A stretch of DNA of 42,854 bases from Candidatus Thiodiazotropha sp. (ex Monitilora ramsayi) (GTDB lineage Bacteria; Pseudomonadota; Gammaproteobacteria; Chromatiales; Chromatiaceae), in NCBI GenBank assembly GCA_025655575.1, contig JAHXIP010000028.1, positions 1 through 42,854 of the forward strand. The letters are read 5' to 3'. The position numbers were made by a program, and so were the translations under genes. The notes under the pieces are model-generated. The model saw nothing but the letters and a program-made list of their open reading frames with translations. It had not been told where the DNA came from and did no database searches. Of the stretch, positions 14,983-23,140 are shown in pieces. Numbering within the stretch: the stretch's first letter is position 1; each line of letters begins with the position of its first letter.

Positions 14983-15303
14983 TTAAAGTCCATTAAGTGC
15001 AAGTTTTATTTTAAACTCGTAGCTAGCAGAAATTACGACCTTGCATATGTAGTAAATACCAGAGCCACCTGTTGCGACTCTTTTCCCAATTCCTGTCAAC
15101 TGTTTAATGATATATTTCATGCTCGGCCTAACATATGTTGGACGTGGAACCATATCCATCGCATCCGAACATGAATTTGCACTACTTAATGCCTCATAGG
15201 CAACTGTAGCAACATGCTCGGTTACCCTGTCCGGCGTTATTAAATTGGGTCCCCAAAAATAATTTATCACCTCGGCAATATACTTCTTGTCTTCCTTGTC
15301 CAT
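14983..15303 (-). CDS. Small protein downstream of hcp, candidate effector
   Basis: A 106-residue protein, not recognised. The N-terminal half is helical and charged (DKEDKKYIAEVINYFWG), with VPRPTYVRPSMKYIIKQL in the middle and GGSGIYYICKVVISASYEF near the end; there is no signal peptide. Its position 123 bp after hcp and 2 bp before an exported protein matches effector-immunity cassettes delivered through the Hcp tube, for which a small size is needed. No catalytic motif is apparent. Confidence 0.45.
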   Translation of the reverse strand: MDKEDKKYIAEVINYFWGPNLITPDRVTEHVATVAYEALSSANSCSDAMDMVPRPTYVRPSMKYIIKQLTGIGKRVATGGSGIYYICKVVISASYEFKIKLALNGL

Positions 15304-15426
15304 ACTGACAATCTCTCTGGAGTGGCTTTTAGTAACAGCAATGTTGAGTAGATTTGGTCAGGTCACACGCGAGCATAATTAAGACATTTTACTCTCGACC
15401 TTAACAAAATGAGCGGATAAAATAAT

Positions 15427-15912
15427 CTATCTACCTTCTACCCATGAATCTGAATAACTGATGTTACCGTCCAAAAAAGTATGCGTTATCTTCTCGTAGC
15501 GAAGAGCAATGTGCTCTATATGTGGAATTTTCTCCATTGAAGGGTTTTTTGTGTTCGCCATTCCGGGAGAATAGGAGTTGATTTTCACACCCTCAAGTAT
15601 GTGCTCGTAATACTCCTTTTCTTGTCCGGCATCGTTAATGTTGTACCAGCGAATGATTGCCTGTCTAAGCTTTTGCCCGTTACAACAGGCTTTGAAAAGA
15701 TATGGGGATGATGCATCAAAGGTTTTTACAATGCTGACAGCACTGTGTTTTCTGGTGCCAGTCAAATCACCGGTATCACTATCGGTCGGGATATATATAT
15801 TGTGTGAATATTCCAGTATTTCGATAGACCCTGTGCGACCTGTTACCTGAACAGAACCGGAAATTTCATTGCCTTGGTCATCCTTGAGCCACATATAAGC
15901 AGGTATTGCCAT
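15427..15912 (-). CDS. hcp: Hcp family type VI secretion tube protein
   Basis: A 161-residue Hcp. MAIPAYMWLKDDQGNEISGSV, TGRTGSIEILEYSHNIYIPTD, TGTRKHSAVSIVKTFDASSPYL and LRYEKITHTFLDGNISYSDSW follow the Hcp1 family from end to end. Hcp forms hexameric rings stacked into the tube of the type VI secretion system and carries small effectors in its lumen. No sheath, baseplate or ClpV gene is in the window, so this is an orphan copy, with AAGGAG before its ATG. It heads a three-gene cassette with the two genes downstream. Confidence 0.92.
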   Translation of the reverse strand: MAIPAYMWLKDDQGNEISGSVQVTGRTGSIEILEYSHNIYIPTDSDTGDLTGTRKHSAVSIVKTFDASSPYLFKACCNGQKLRQAIIRWYNINDAGQEKEYYEHILEGVKINSYSPGMANTKNPSMEKIPHIEHIALRYEKITHTFLDGNISYSDSWVEGR

Positions 15913-16442
15913 TAAGTTGTCTCCTTACGACTTAACACATCATCAAACTGTTTTTTATCACTCGCAAAGATAGGATTGAAGGCCTATGTATCTGACAATA
16001 AAACTGAATTGAGGTCTCACGTGTAAACACGAGGAAGCTGGCAAGAGTGGGGGGTAGAAAGTGGGTATGTGACAATCCTTTACGCCCAGCATCCATTCCG
16101 GTTCCTATATCAGTGCATCACAGTAACAATCCATTGCGTAACACAAACGCTAACGAATCAGAAATATAATTTCAAGTGGTGAATCTATTTATATTTAAAA
16201 ATGCATGAGGAATCGAGAACATGATCACGTACATTGATGAAATAGGTATCGACATCCCTCTGGTCAATTAAAGGTCATGGTTTTCCCTGTGTTTGTTGGG
16301 ACAGCACCATGCCCGATATCGTTTTTGAAGCTTACACGTCAATTTCCTCACAACTACAGGGTCTATTGAAGATCATCAATGATAAATTGTGTCGGGCTAT
16401 AGGATACTTCTCCGCCTTTTAACCTCATCAGGAGAAACAATC
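15913..16442. other. Intergenic region, no gene seen
   Basis: About 530 bp between hcp and the DUF302 gene. A short 16-codon frame at 16221 with a GAGGAA upstream is the only translated-looking piece and resembles no protein I know. No sigma54 site was seen upstream of hcp. Otherwise nothing. Confidence 0.4.
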
Positions 16443-16970
16443 TTGGTACAACGTAAGCTTCACCATTATCTGGTAGCCGGCCTGCTCATGCTGCTTGGAA
16501 CCGCTACCCTGGCACAGTCAGCCGACACCCCCGTAAAAGACAAACAGCCCAATCCCCGCGCAATGGTTGTGGAGCGCACACTGAACAGCGACTATACCGC
16601 CACACTGGACACCCTGCGCCAACAGCTGAAAGATGATGGCTGGAAACTGATCGCAGAGATCGATCTCGGTAAGCGACTGGCCAAAAAAGGCGTCGATGTG
16701 CCGGGCGGCCTGGTGATCTTCAAACTGACCAGCGGCAAGAATGCCGTACCTCTTCTCGCCAAGGATGAGACCCGTTACGTATCCGCCATGATGCCCTGCG
16801 GTGTCTCTGTATACGGCAAGAGCGACGGTACCGTGGTGATCTCCCGCATGAACTTCGAGATGATGGCGCCCATGATGGAACCCGTCGTTGCCGCCACCAT
16901 GGAGAAATCTATCAATAAACTGAACAAGAGTATCGATGCGGCAGTTGCACAGCTCGGAGGAAAAAGCTAA
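16443..16970 (+). CDS. Exported DUF302-domain protein
   Basis: A 175-residue protein from the TTG at 16443, which follows GGAG by 8 nt; the longer frame from 16389 has no good site and would bury the signal peptide. Residues 1-26 are a signal peptide (LVAGLLMLLGTATLAQSA). The mature part, TLDTLRQQLKDDGWKLIAEIDLG, KKGVDVPGGLVIFKL and ALLPCGVSVYG-like MMPCGVSVYGKSDGTVVISRMN, is the DUF302 fold (beta-alpha, found in many sulfur-oxidising and purple bacteria). It acts in the periplasm, perhaps binding a metal or acid; function is unknown. Confidence 0.85.
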   Translation: MVQRKLHHYLVAGLLMLLGTATLAQSADTPVKDKQPNPRAMVVERTLNSDYTATLDTLRQQLKDDGWKLIAEIDLGKRLAKKGVDVPGGLVIFKLTSGKNAVPLLAKDETRYVSAMMPCGVSVYGKSDGTVVISRMNFEMMAPMMEPVVAATMEKSINKLNKSIDAAVAQLGGKS

Positions 16971-16994
16971 CAATCCAGGCGCCTAAACGAAAAA

Positions 16995-17018
16995 GGGGTC
17001 ACGGTTTCCCGTGGCCCC
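16995..17018 (+). terminator. Terminator of DUF302 gene
   Basis: GGGGTCACGG (16995-17004) pairs with CCGTGGCCCC (17009-17018) around TTTC, one T-G pair; AAAAA precedes it and no T-run follows, so it works better on the opposite strand. Confidence 0.6.
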
Positions 17019-17135
17019 GCTATTGGTCCGTTCGCGACAACCCCACTACGTATCGTTCACATACCTACAGCTATTCAGAGACCCTGCGTACCATTCATGT
17101 TGATTGGGGTATGAGGATTTATCGTGGGGTGGTGT

Positions 17136-17202
17136 TTGGTGGGGCAGGGCCCCACCCTACACCCCGAATTGAACGGTAGGGTGGGGCCCTGCCCCACCAA
17201 AA
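17136..17202. repeat. Inverted pair of palindromic repeats
   Basis: Bases 17136-17160 and 17178-17202 are exact 25-bp inverted copies separated by 17 bp. Each copy is itself a hairpin, GTGGGGC-AGG-GCCCCAC type. This is the REP-doublet arrangement. Confidence 0.9.
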
Positions 17203-17508
17203 TGGCTTAAGTAAGTGCCATTCTGGTCTGGCCCTAATTACCGGTGTCTTGAGGATACTGATCTGCTAATAATTTACTCATTATCAATGAGATAAAGATA
17301 AGTTTGTCAGATAACGATGGAAGGCCTTAAATTTTATATGGGTTACATGAGTAAGAGATTTCGAGAAAAAATCCTTGATTTTGTGACCCCTAGAGACGAT
17401 ATTGTTATCAAGACGGGTAAATCCTGATGCGTGCCAAGGGCGCTTCCTTCCATCGGTTGGCTATGAACCCTAGGAAACCAGACGCTTCAGGGGCCGTCTT
17501 TTTTATGC
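17203..17508. other. Intergenic, small ORF and terminator-like hairpin
   Basis: Holds a copy of the CCCTAATTACC motif (near 17231), an inverted repeat CTCATT-ATC-AATGAG, and a 29-codon plus-strand frame (17338-17427) with weak support. A plus-strand terminator-like AGACG-loop-CGTCT followed by six T lies at 17480-17504, although no gene is called upstream of it, which hints at an unannotated small transcript. Confidence 0.4.
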
Positions 17509-18177
17509 CTACACCTCAGCGCTTTTCTTCAAACACACCGTTTCGAAAACGACCTTATCGCAATACAGGTTGTACCAGGCCGCATCGTCTTTGTCGTCTT
17601 TTCTTGCAATACCCCAGCAATAGAGATCGACAGCCTGAAGCCCTGGATTCTCTTGTGAGGCTTCATGGGTAATATACAATCGTGTCTCTAGTGGCAATAA
17701 TGCTTGAAGTTGGTTTTCAACATACTGATTAAAGTCCTTAACTTCTTCACTATTCTTACAGCGGTCAACGACCAGGTTTACAGCGGGCAGTGAATCGGGA
17801 AATACAACCTGTTCCAATAGAAATCTCGCTAGAAAGTTGTAGAGTTTCTTCTTGCCTTGTTTTGTTTGTAGATCCGAATTAACTCTGGCTTTATTTAAGG
17901 TCACACTGTAAATCCGCCAACCATCATCGGGCACTTGCCGTTGAAAATAGGCTTTGATATTCAATGCGGTGCAAGCACCCTTTAGCTCATGCGTGGTGCG
18001 TTTGTTATCTTTCTTATGATTGAGCTTGTTCTTTAATGTTCGTCGAACAGCCTTTTTAAAACCTTCCTGAGTCTCACGGCTATCGCATACCAATAAGGTG
18101 ATGACAAAATATCGGGATGTTTTGGATTTTGACCAATCGAAGCCTAAGTCACCTGACTCGTCGAGAAATATTATCAT
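17509..18177 (-). CDS. DUF3800 domain protein
   Basis: A 222-residue protein from the ATG at 18177 (MIIFLDESGDLGF), which is the family start; an upstream extension to 18270 has no support. DUF3800 has an RNase H-like fold: DESGD with paired acids at the front, KGACTALNIK, VVDRCKNSEEV and an ending AVDLYCWGIARK. Members occur with phage-defence genes and with one retron class. It lies 94 bp after the Mrr gene on the same strand, so both may form a defence pair. Catalysis is inferred from the acids only. Confidence 0.8.
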   Translation of the reverse strand: MIIFLDESGDLGFDWSKSKTSRYFVITLLVCDSRETQEGFKKAVRRTLKNKLNHKKDNKRTTHELKGACTALNIKAYFQRQVPDDGWRIYSVTLNKARVNSDLQTKQGKKKLYNFLARFLLEQVVFPDSLPAVNLVVDRCKNSEEVKDFNQYVENQLQALLPLETRLYITHEASQENPGLQAVDLYCWGIARKDDKDDAAWYNLYCDKVVFETVCLKKSAEV

Positions 18178-18270
18178 TATCTGGGTTCCGTCCCTTGCTA
18201 TGACTTTTCTTGATAATACGGATTTGCTTTTTAGAATTATTTTGTGCTGACCAGTCGCACCAAAAACCAC

Positions 18271-19245
18271 CTAAACCGGCCAATAGATCTTCTTCAACGG
18301 TAGCAGCGTACGACCATCCATATCCAGATCATCATAATGCCGCATCAATGCTTGCACCAGGTCATCGATATCCATCAACATCACAGGAATGTTGGCGCGA
18401 TCCGCCTCATAACGGGCATCCTTTGTAAAGCCGCTGGTGCTCACATAGAGACCCTTGTCATCCTTATGACGACCGCCGATGAAGCTGCGTAGCTGTTGTG
18501 AGCCTGTCTGCTGGGTACGATGTTTCACCTCGACAATAATGCGGGGTGACTCAAAACCGAAGCCATCCGGCGAGGCCATGATATCGACACCCCGGTCGGG
18601 GCCGGGTTTGGAGACTCGGGTTTTGTAACCCATCGCCCGCAGAAGGGAAGCGACCAGCTCCTGCATCTGATCCCAGTCCAGCCTTGTCACCCGGTCTTTG
18701 ATGATCTCGAAGGCTTCTGATTTGTAGCGCTCCAGCAAAGTCTCCTCATCTTCCTCGACGGGTGTCTCCTTTTTCCTCGTGCCGCCCTCCAACACATCGA
18801 GAATTTCGTCAGCAGCCTTTTTTGAAACCTGGAATAACGTCAGCACCGAACCCAACGTATTACGCGCAGATACAGATAGGGCATCGCGCTCGACACTGCC
18901 TGACCACTCAACACTGCGAGTGTTGACGAAAGGCGCCAACAGATCGGGTTTGTACTGATAATCACCTGTGATGGTGCCGACGTGATAAATACGATTGCCG
19001 GAATCGTAGGTGATGACCCGGTCATCCCTATCAAGCATGCTGCGGAATCGTTCAAGTTGACTGGCAGAAGACATATGCCGACCGTCACTCCAGTCAGGCC
19101 ACTGCTTCTTTACCGCGCTAAGAATCTCGGATTTGTTTTTGTATTGGTTGAGATCGCCGATGTCGGCCCAGCCAATGGCGATCAGGTCTGCCTCCACAAA
19201 AGCATCGGCCAAGCGTCCACCAGAGGCAGATCTCACCATCCACAT
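18271..19245 (-). CDS. Mrr-like restriction endonuclease
   Basis: A 324-residue protein. Residues 1-125 form a helical domain (MWMVRSASGGRLADAFVEADLIAIGW) typical of the EVE/YTH-like or Mrr N-terminal region that reads modified DNA. Residues about 205-310 hold the Mrr_cat PD-(D/E)xK nuclease: GPDRGVDIMASP and IIVEVKHR give the D...ExK triad, followed by QLRSFIGG. It should cut modified DNA. The ATG at 19245 is chosen (AGGGA 6 nt upstream and MWMVR start); earlier ATG at 19260 is possible. Confidence 0.88.
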   Translation of the reverse strand: MWMVRSASGGRLADAFVEADLIAIGWADIGDLNQYKNKSEILSAVKKQWPDWSDGRHMSSASQLERFRSMLDRDDRVITYDSGNRIYHVGTITGDYQYKPDLLAPFVNTRSVEWSGSVERDALSVSARNTLGSVLTLFQVSKKAADEILDVLEGGTRKKETPVEEDEETLLERYKSEAFEIIKDRVTRLDWDQMQELVASLLRAMGYKTRVSKPGPDRGVDIMASPDGFGFESPRIIVEVKHRTQQTGSQQLRSFIGGRHKDDKGLYVSTSGFTKDARYEADRANIPVMLMDIDDLVQALMRHYDDLDMDGRTLLPLKKIYWPV

Positions 19246-19277
19246 GGTTTTTCCCTTCATAAAGCGACTCCCCAATG

Positions 19278-19300
19278 TAGGGTGCGGTTCTACCGCACCA
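19278..19300. repeat. Palindromic GC-rich repeat, variant copy
   Basis: TAGGGTGCGGTTCTACCGCACC in halves GGTGCGG/CCGCACC around TTCTA; a member of the dispersed family, placed just upstream of the Mrr gene. Confidence 0.7.
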
Positions 19301-19327
19301 ACCCCTTCACAACCAGATTATTTCACG

Positions 19328-19410
19328 GAAAAAAACATCCAAGCCGTGGTCTGTCCCTAATTACCCTCACAGAAAAAAATATCCAAACCGTGGTCTGTCC
19401 CTAATTACCC
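19328..19410. repeat. Two 39-bp direct repeats
   Basis: Copies at 19328-19366 and 19372-19410 share 37 of 39 bases, ending GTGGTCTGTCCCTAATTACCC; a third partial copy is at 17224-17243. The unit overlaps the end of the 40-residue ORF. Confidence 0.8.
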
Positions 19411-19523
19411 CCAAAAAAATCACGTGCAAGCTCTTCAGACAAGAATTTTAGCTTCTCGCCTTCTAGTGCGTTTTGTATCAGCTTAAATCGCTCGGATAAT
19501 TCTTGTCGCTGATTCTGGTCCAC
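19401..19523 (-). CDS. Small ORF after hsdR, 40 residues
   Basis: A GTG-started 40-codon frame (MDQNQRQELSERFKLIQ to EELARDFFGGN) with a GGGA upstream, 9 bp after the hsdR stop on the same strand. The sequence is helical and well coded (no rare-codon runs). Its last residues fall in the direct repeat, so the C-terminus may be a chance truncation. It could be a small accessory protein of the restriction operon or a fragment. Confidence 0.35.
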   Translation of the reverse strand: MDQNQRQELSERFKLIQNALEGEKLKFLSEELARDFFGGN

Positions 19524-19532
19524 TTTTCCCGC

Positions 19533-21926
19533 CTATTCTTGATACAAATATTTCTGAAACCCCACAAAGACTTCCCGTATTCTTGCTGGTGCACCAAGCT
19601 CGGCCACCGCATCATTGATATTGTGGTAACGTAAATCTATTAATTCTTCCAGCTTATCAATTGCTAACTCATCAACCCCTTCTTTCACATACTGTGCGAG
19701 GACAAAGTCAATGAATTCTTGCTGCTTGTAATCATAGTGCGAAAATATATTTCCTTTATGAGCCTGAACACGTTCCACTCGGGTTATTGTTGGAAAAGCA
19801 AACGCAACAAATGCCAGTACGTCATAAACATCACTATCCTTCGCATCAACAATGGCTTTCATTTCATCGAACTGGGTTTTACCAAAGCCTTTTTCTTCCA
19901 GTTGTTCCAACAACTTTTGTCGCGTATCGGGCAAACTCCATATCTCACGCAATTCATCCTCATTTTTGAAAAGTTCTGGCAATTGACCAAACAGATGTTC
20001 AACAAACTGTGTCGCAGACATGGGTTTTCCATCCGGGCCCCAGAATGTTGTCACCATGATATCTTTTATGCTTCTGGCCTTACCGTCACTGAGTTTCACT
20101 TTTACTTTAGGTCGCTTTTCACATTCACAGGGATACTCACCACACTTGGGACAGGGCTCTGGCCCTGGTTTTTCACAAGTGCAGGGTAAGTTGCCGCAAG
20201 CTTTACAGGGTGTTGGCGGGTTTTTAATGCATTCACAGGGCAACTTTCCACAACGACTGCAGGGTTCTGGATCTAGCGGTTCACCATCCCATTCTGGATC
20301 ATTGAAGTGTTTGTAGGCTTCGACAAAGTCGTAAATGGTGAAATAATCTTTACCATCAAACAGTCGTGTGCCACGGCCAACGATCTGTTTAAACTCGATC
20401 ATGGAGTTAATCGGCCGCATCAATACGATATTGCGAATGTTCCTGGCGTCGACCCCGGTTGAAAGTTTTTGCGAGGTAGTCAGGATGGTCGGGATGGTTT
20501 TTTCGTTGTCCTGGAATACTTTAAGAAATCGTTCACCCTCTGAGCCATCATCGGCGGTGACGCGCACGCAATAATTCGGCTCGGTACTGGTCTTAACCTG
20601 GTTAATAATATCCCTGATCAGCAAGGCATGGCCCTGGGTGGCGCAGAACACCAGCGTCTTTTCCTTCTGGTTGATCTGCTGCATAAAGAGGTTAACCCTG
20701 TATCTTTCACGCTCTTCTATTTCGATGGTGCGGTTAAAATCATTCTCCCCATAGACTTTCCCTTCTTCAATCTCACCCTCAATGATTTGATCATCCGATG
20801 TGTACACATAATCATCCAGCGTGGTGGCTATCTGCTTCACCTTGAACGGGGTCAAGAAGCCATCGTTAATGCCTTCTTTAAGGGAATAGATATAAACCGG
20901 CTCACCGAAATAACGGTACGTATCGGCATTGTGCTTTCTTAATGGGGTAGCAGTCAGACCCAGTTGAACTGCTGGTGAAAAGTATTCCAGGATGCCGCGC
21001 CAGTTGCTCTCATCGTTCGCACCGCCGCGATGACATTCATCAATAATAATAAAATCAAAGAAATCTTCTGGGTACTCACCAAAATTAGGAACAGGATTAC
21101 CCTCAGCATCACTACCTGACATAAAGGTCTGGAAGATGGTAAAGAAGATGCTGCCATTCTTAGGCACCGAGCCTTTCTTGCGAATTTCATCCGGTGAGAT
21201 TCTGATCAGGGCATCTTCCGGGAAGGCAGAAAAACTGTTGTAAGCTTGATTGGCGAGAATATTTCGATCCGCCAGAAACAGGATACGTGGACGCCGCTTG
21301 GGTTCTCGCGATAAGTTCCATCGACTGTGGAAGAGTTTCCAGGCGATCTGAAAAGCGATGGCCGTTTTACCCGTCCCCGTCGCCAGGGTAAGTAGAATTC
21401 TCTCTTTGCCACCGGCAATGGCTTCCAGGGTTTTATTGATGGCATTGTGCTGATAAAAACGCGGCTGCCAGAAGCCACCCTTATCTTCAAACGGCACTTC
21501 ACCAAAACGATCACGCCAGTCGCTTTTCCCAGATTGGGAAGACCCAAAGGTCATTGCCCATAACTCATCCGGTGTCGGATAGCGGTCTACATGGCCTTCC
21601 TTGCCCGTCTGCATATCCACCTGATAGATACCGACACCATTGGTGGAATAAGTGAAACGTGTTTGCAGGCGTTCCGCATAGCGTTTGGCTTGGGCTAGAC
21701 CTTCAGTGTCTGACAGACTTTTCTTCTTCGCCTCGATAACACCCAGCTTCTGACCTTTATAAAACAAGACATAATCGGCAATGTCCTGCTTGCCGCGTTT
21801 ACCCGCCCCTTGCAAACGACCCAGTGTGATAACCTCGCGCCTTACCCGGCTGCCTTCCATGACACCCCAGCCAGCTTCCTTCAAAGCGGGGTCAATCAGT
21901 TCAGCGCGGGTTTCAGCTTCGTTCAT
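19533..21926 (-). CDS. hsdR: Type I restriction R subunit (HsdR)
   Basis: A 797-residue R subunit of the EcoEI/DUF3387-related kind. N-terminal nuclease: ADYVLFYKGQKLGVIEAKK (the PD-(D/E)xK Glu-x-Lys). Superfamily 2 helicase: LTLATGTGKTAIAFQ (Walker A), IIIDECHRGG (motif II, DECH), LTATPLR (motif III) and QIVGRGTRLFDG (motif VI). Between the helicase and the C-terminal part is a Cys-rich insert (about 553-605) of three units, CSRCGKLPCEC, CKACGNLPCTC and CPKCGEYPCEC, 12 Cys in all. It cuts unmodified DNA after ATP-driven translocation. It overlaps hsdS by 4 bp. Confidence 0.95.
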   Translation of the reverse strand: MNEAETRAELIDPALKEAGWGVMEGSRVRREVITLGRLQGAGKRGKQDIADYVLFYKGQKLGVIEAKKKSLSDTEGLAQAKRYAERLQTRFTYSTNGVGIYQVDMQTGKEGHVDRYPTPDELWAMTFGSSQSGKSDWRDRFGEVPFEDKGGFWQPRFYQHNAINKTLEAIAGGKERILLTLATGTGKTAIAFQIAWKLFHSRWNLSREPKRRPRILFLADRNILANQAYNSFSAFPEDALIRISPDEIRKKGSVPKNGSIFFTIFQTFMSGSDAEGNPVPNFGEYPEDFFDFIIIDECHRGGANDESNWRGILEYFSPAVQLGLTATPLRKHNADTYRYFGEPVYIYSLKEGINDGFLTPFKVKQIATTLDDYVYTSDDQIIEGEIEEGKVYGENDFNRTIEIEERERYRVNLFMQQINQKEKTLVFCATQGHALLIRDIINQVKTSTEPNYCVRVTADDGSEGERFLKVFQDNEKTIPTILTTSQKLSTGVDARNIRNIVLMRPINSMIEFKQIVGRGTRLFDGKDYFTIYDFVEAYKHFNDPEWDGEPLDPEPCSRCGKLPCECIKNPPTPCKACGNLPCTCEKPGPEPCPKCGEYPCECEKRPKVKVKLSDGKARSIKDIMVTTFWGPDGKPMSATQFVEHLFGQLPELFKNEDELREIWSLPDTRQKLLEQLEEKGFGKTQFDEMKAIVDAKDSDVYDVLAFVAFAFPTITRVERVQAHKGNIFSHYDYKQQEFIDFVLAQYVKEGVDELAIDKLEELIDLRYHNINDAVAELGAPARIREVFVGFQKYLYQE

Positions 21927-23140
21927 GCCACGGCCTCTTCCATGAATTTGTCACTCTCCGCCGTTAATTCACCGGAGAAGGCTTTTTGTAGGAGGGATTG
22001 TTTTAATTCTATTAGTGAGTTGAGTTTTTGTTGGTATATAGACTCAAGCCTTTCTAATTCCAGCAAAAGCTCATCAAGCTTTTGAGCGATTTCTAGTTGC
22101 TCACCAGATGATGAGGGATAAGTTACAAGTAAGGCAGATAGTTTCTTTTGATTAATATTATTTATATTTGCACCACCACCTTCGCGAGTTAACTGTTTAA
22201 CAGTTGCATTTGATTTCATAAACCATAAAAGAAATTTAGGCACAATTCGCGTTGTATCGAAACGAATCCTGATAACAAAACCCGAGAATGATGTTTGTTC
22301 TTTTACCTCTGGTACAAGCATACAACGACCTATTAGGTCCTTGCTTCCATTTGAACGCACAGTCAAAATATCATCTTTTTTTACTTTATAGGTTGGATCG
22401 AGCGTGCCATCAATTGTCGCCAATTCCAGATTTTTGATGGGTACATACTGGTTTTTCTGGAAATCACCAACCCCTATTACTGGGAGAGTCTGGCCATCAC
22501 TATGTTTATTGAAATTAAGTCCATTTTTGAATTCAGCAATCTCACCGAGTTTTTTTACCTCCCACTCGTCTTCTCGACGTGTAAAAACAGAACTCAAATA
22601 ACTCTCAAACAACTCACGGGCATTGGCGAGGTTTTTTTCGGTATTGGCAATCGCTGCATCGATCCCGGCAAAGGCTTCATCAAGAATCGCGACGATGCGT
22701 TTTTGTTCATCCAGAGGCGGAATATCTATTAGCCTTGCATTCATAGATTTCATAGACACATGAACCATAGTAGTTCCTGCACCTTGATCTTTTTTAATGC
22801 TTTCTGCGTCCCACATGAACCAGTAGTACAAAAATTTCTTCTCTATCTTTTTGGCGTCAAAATCTACTCGCCAGATGTGATAATGGTATATAACCTTTTC
22901 ACCTTCCCATATCCTTGGGCCGAAAGAAGCGGACCATGCATAAAGCAAATCCCCCAAATCACAGTATTTAGTATCTTCTAACTCAAGGTCTGAGTAATAC
23001 CAATGATTACTTGTAAAAAAGTTGCCTACCCGTAATACACGGTATTTTCCTTTATCTAAAAGCTCAGGTTTTTTATATGCACGCCCATTACGAAGTGTAC
23101 AAACCTCACCTAATTGCCGCCTTACCCAGCCCTCTCTCAT
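21923..23140 (-). CDS. hsdS: Type I specificity subunit (HsdS)
   Basis: A 405-residue HsdS with two target-recognition domains, about 1-150 and 195-340, each ending in a conserved helix: IPPLDEQKRIVAILDEAFAG (spacer helix 1) and EIAQKLDELLLELERLESIYQQKL (spacer helix 2). The second domain opens WEVKKLGEIAEFKNGLNFN. It sets the DNA sequence recognised by both methylation and restriction. ATGA overlaps join it to hsdM and hsdR. Confidence 0.95.
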   Translation of the reverse strand: MREGWVRRQLGEVCTLRNGRAYKKPELLDKGKYRVLRVGNFFTSNHWYYSDLELEDTKYCDLGDLLYAWSASFGPRIWEGEKVIYHYHIWRVDFDAKKIEKKFLYYWFMWDAESIKKDQGAGTTMVHVSMKSMNARLIDIPPLDEQKRIVAILDEAFAGIDAAIANTEKNLANARELFESYLSSVFTRREDEWEVKKLGEIAEFKNGLNFNKHSDGQTLPVIGVGDFQKNQYVPIKNLELATIDGTLDPTYKVKKDDILTVRSNGSKDLIGRCMLVPEVKEQTSFSGFVIRIRFDTTRIVPKFLLWFMKSNATVKQLTREGGGANINNINQKKLSALLVTYPSSSGEQLEIAQKLDELLLELERLESIYQQKLNSLIELKQSLLQKAFSGELTAESDKFMEEAVA

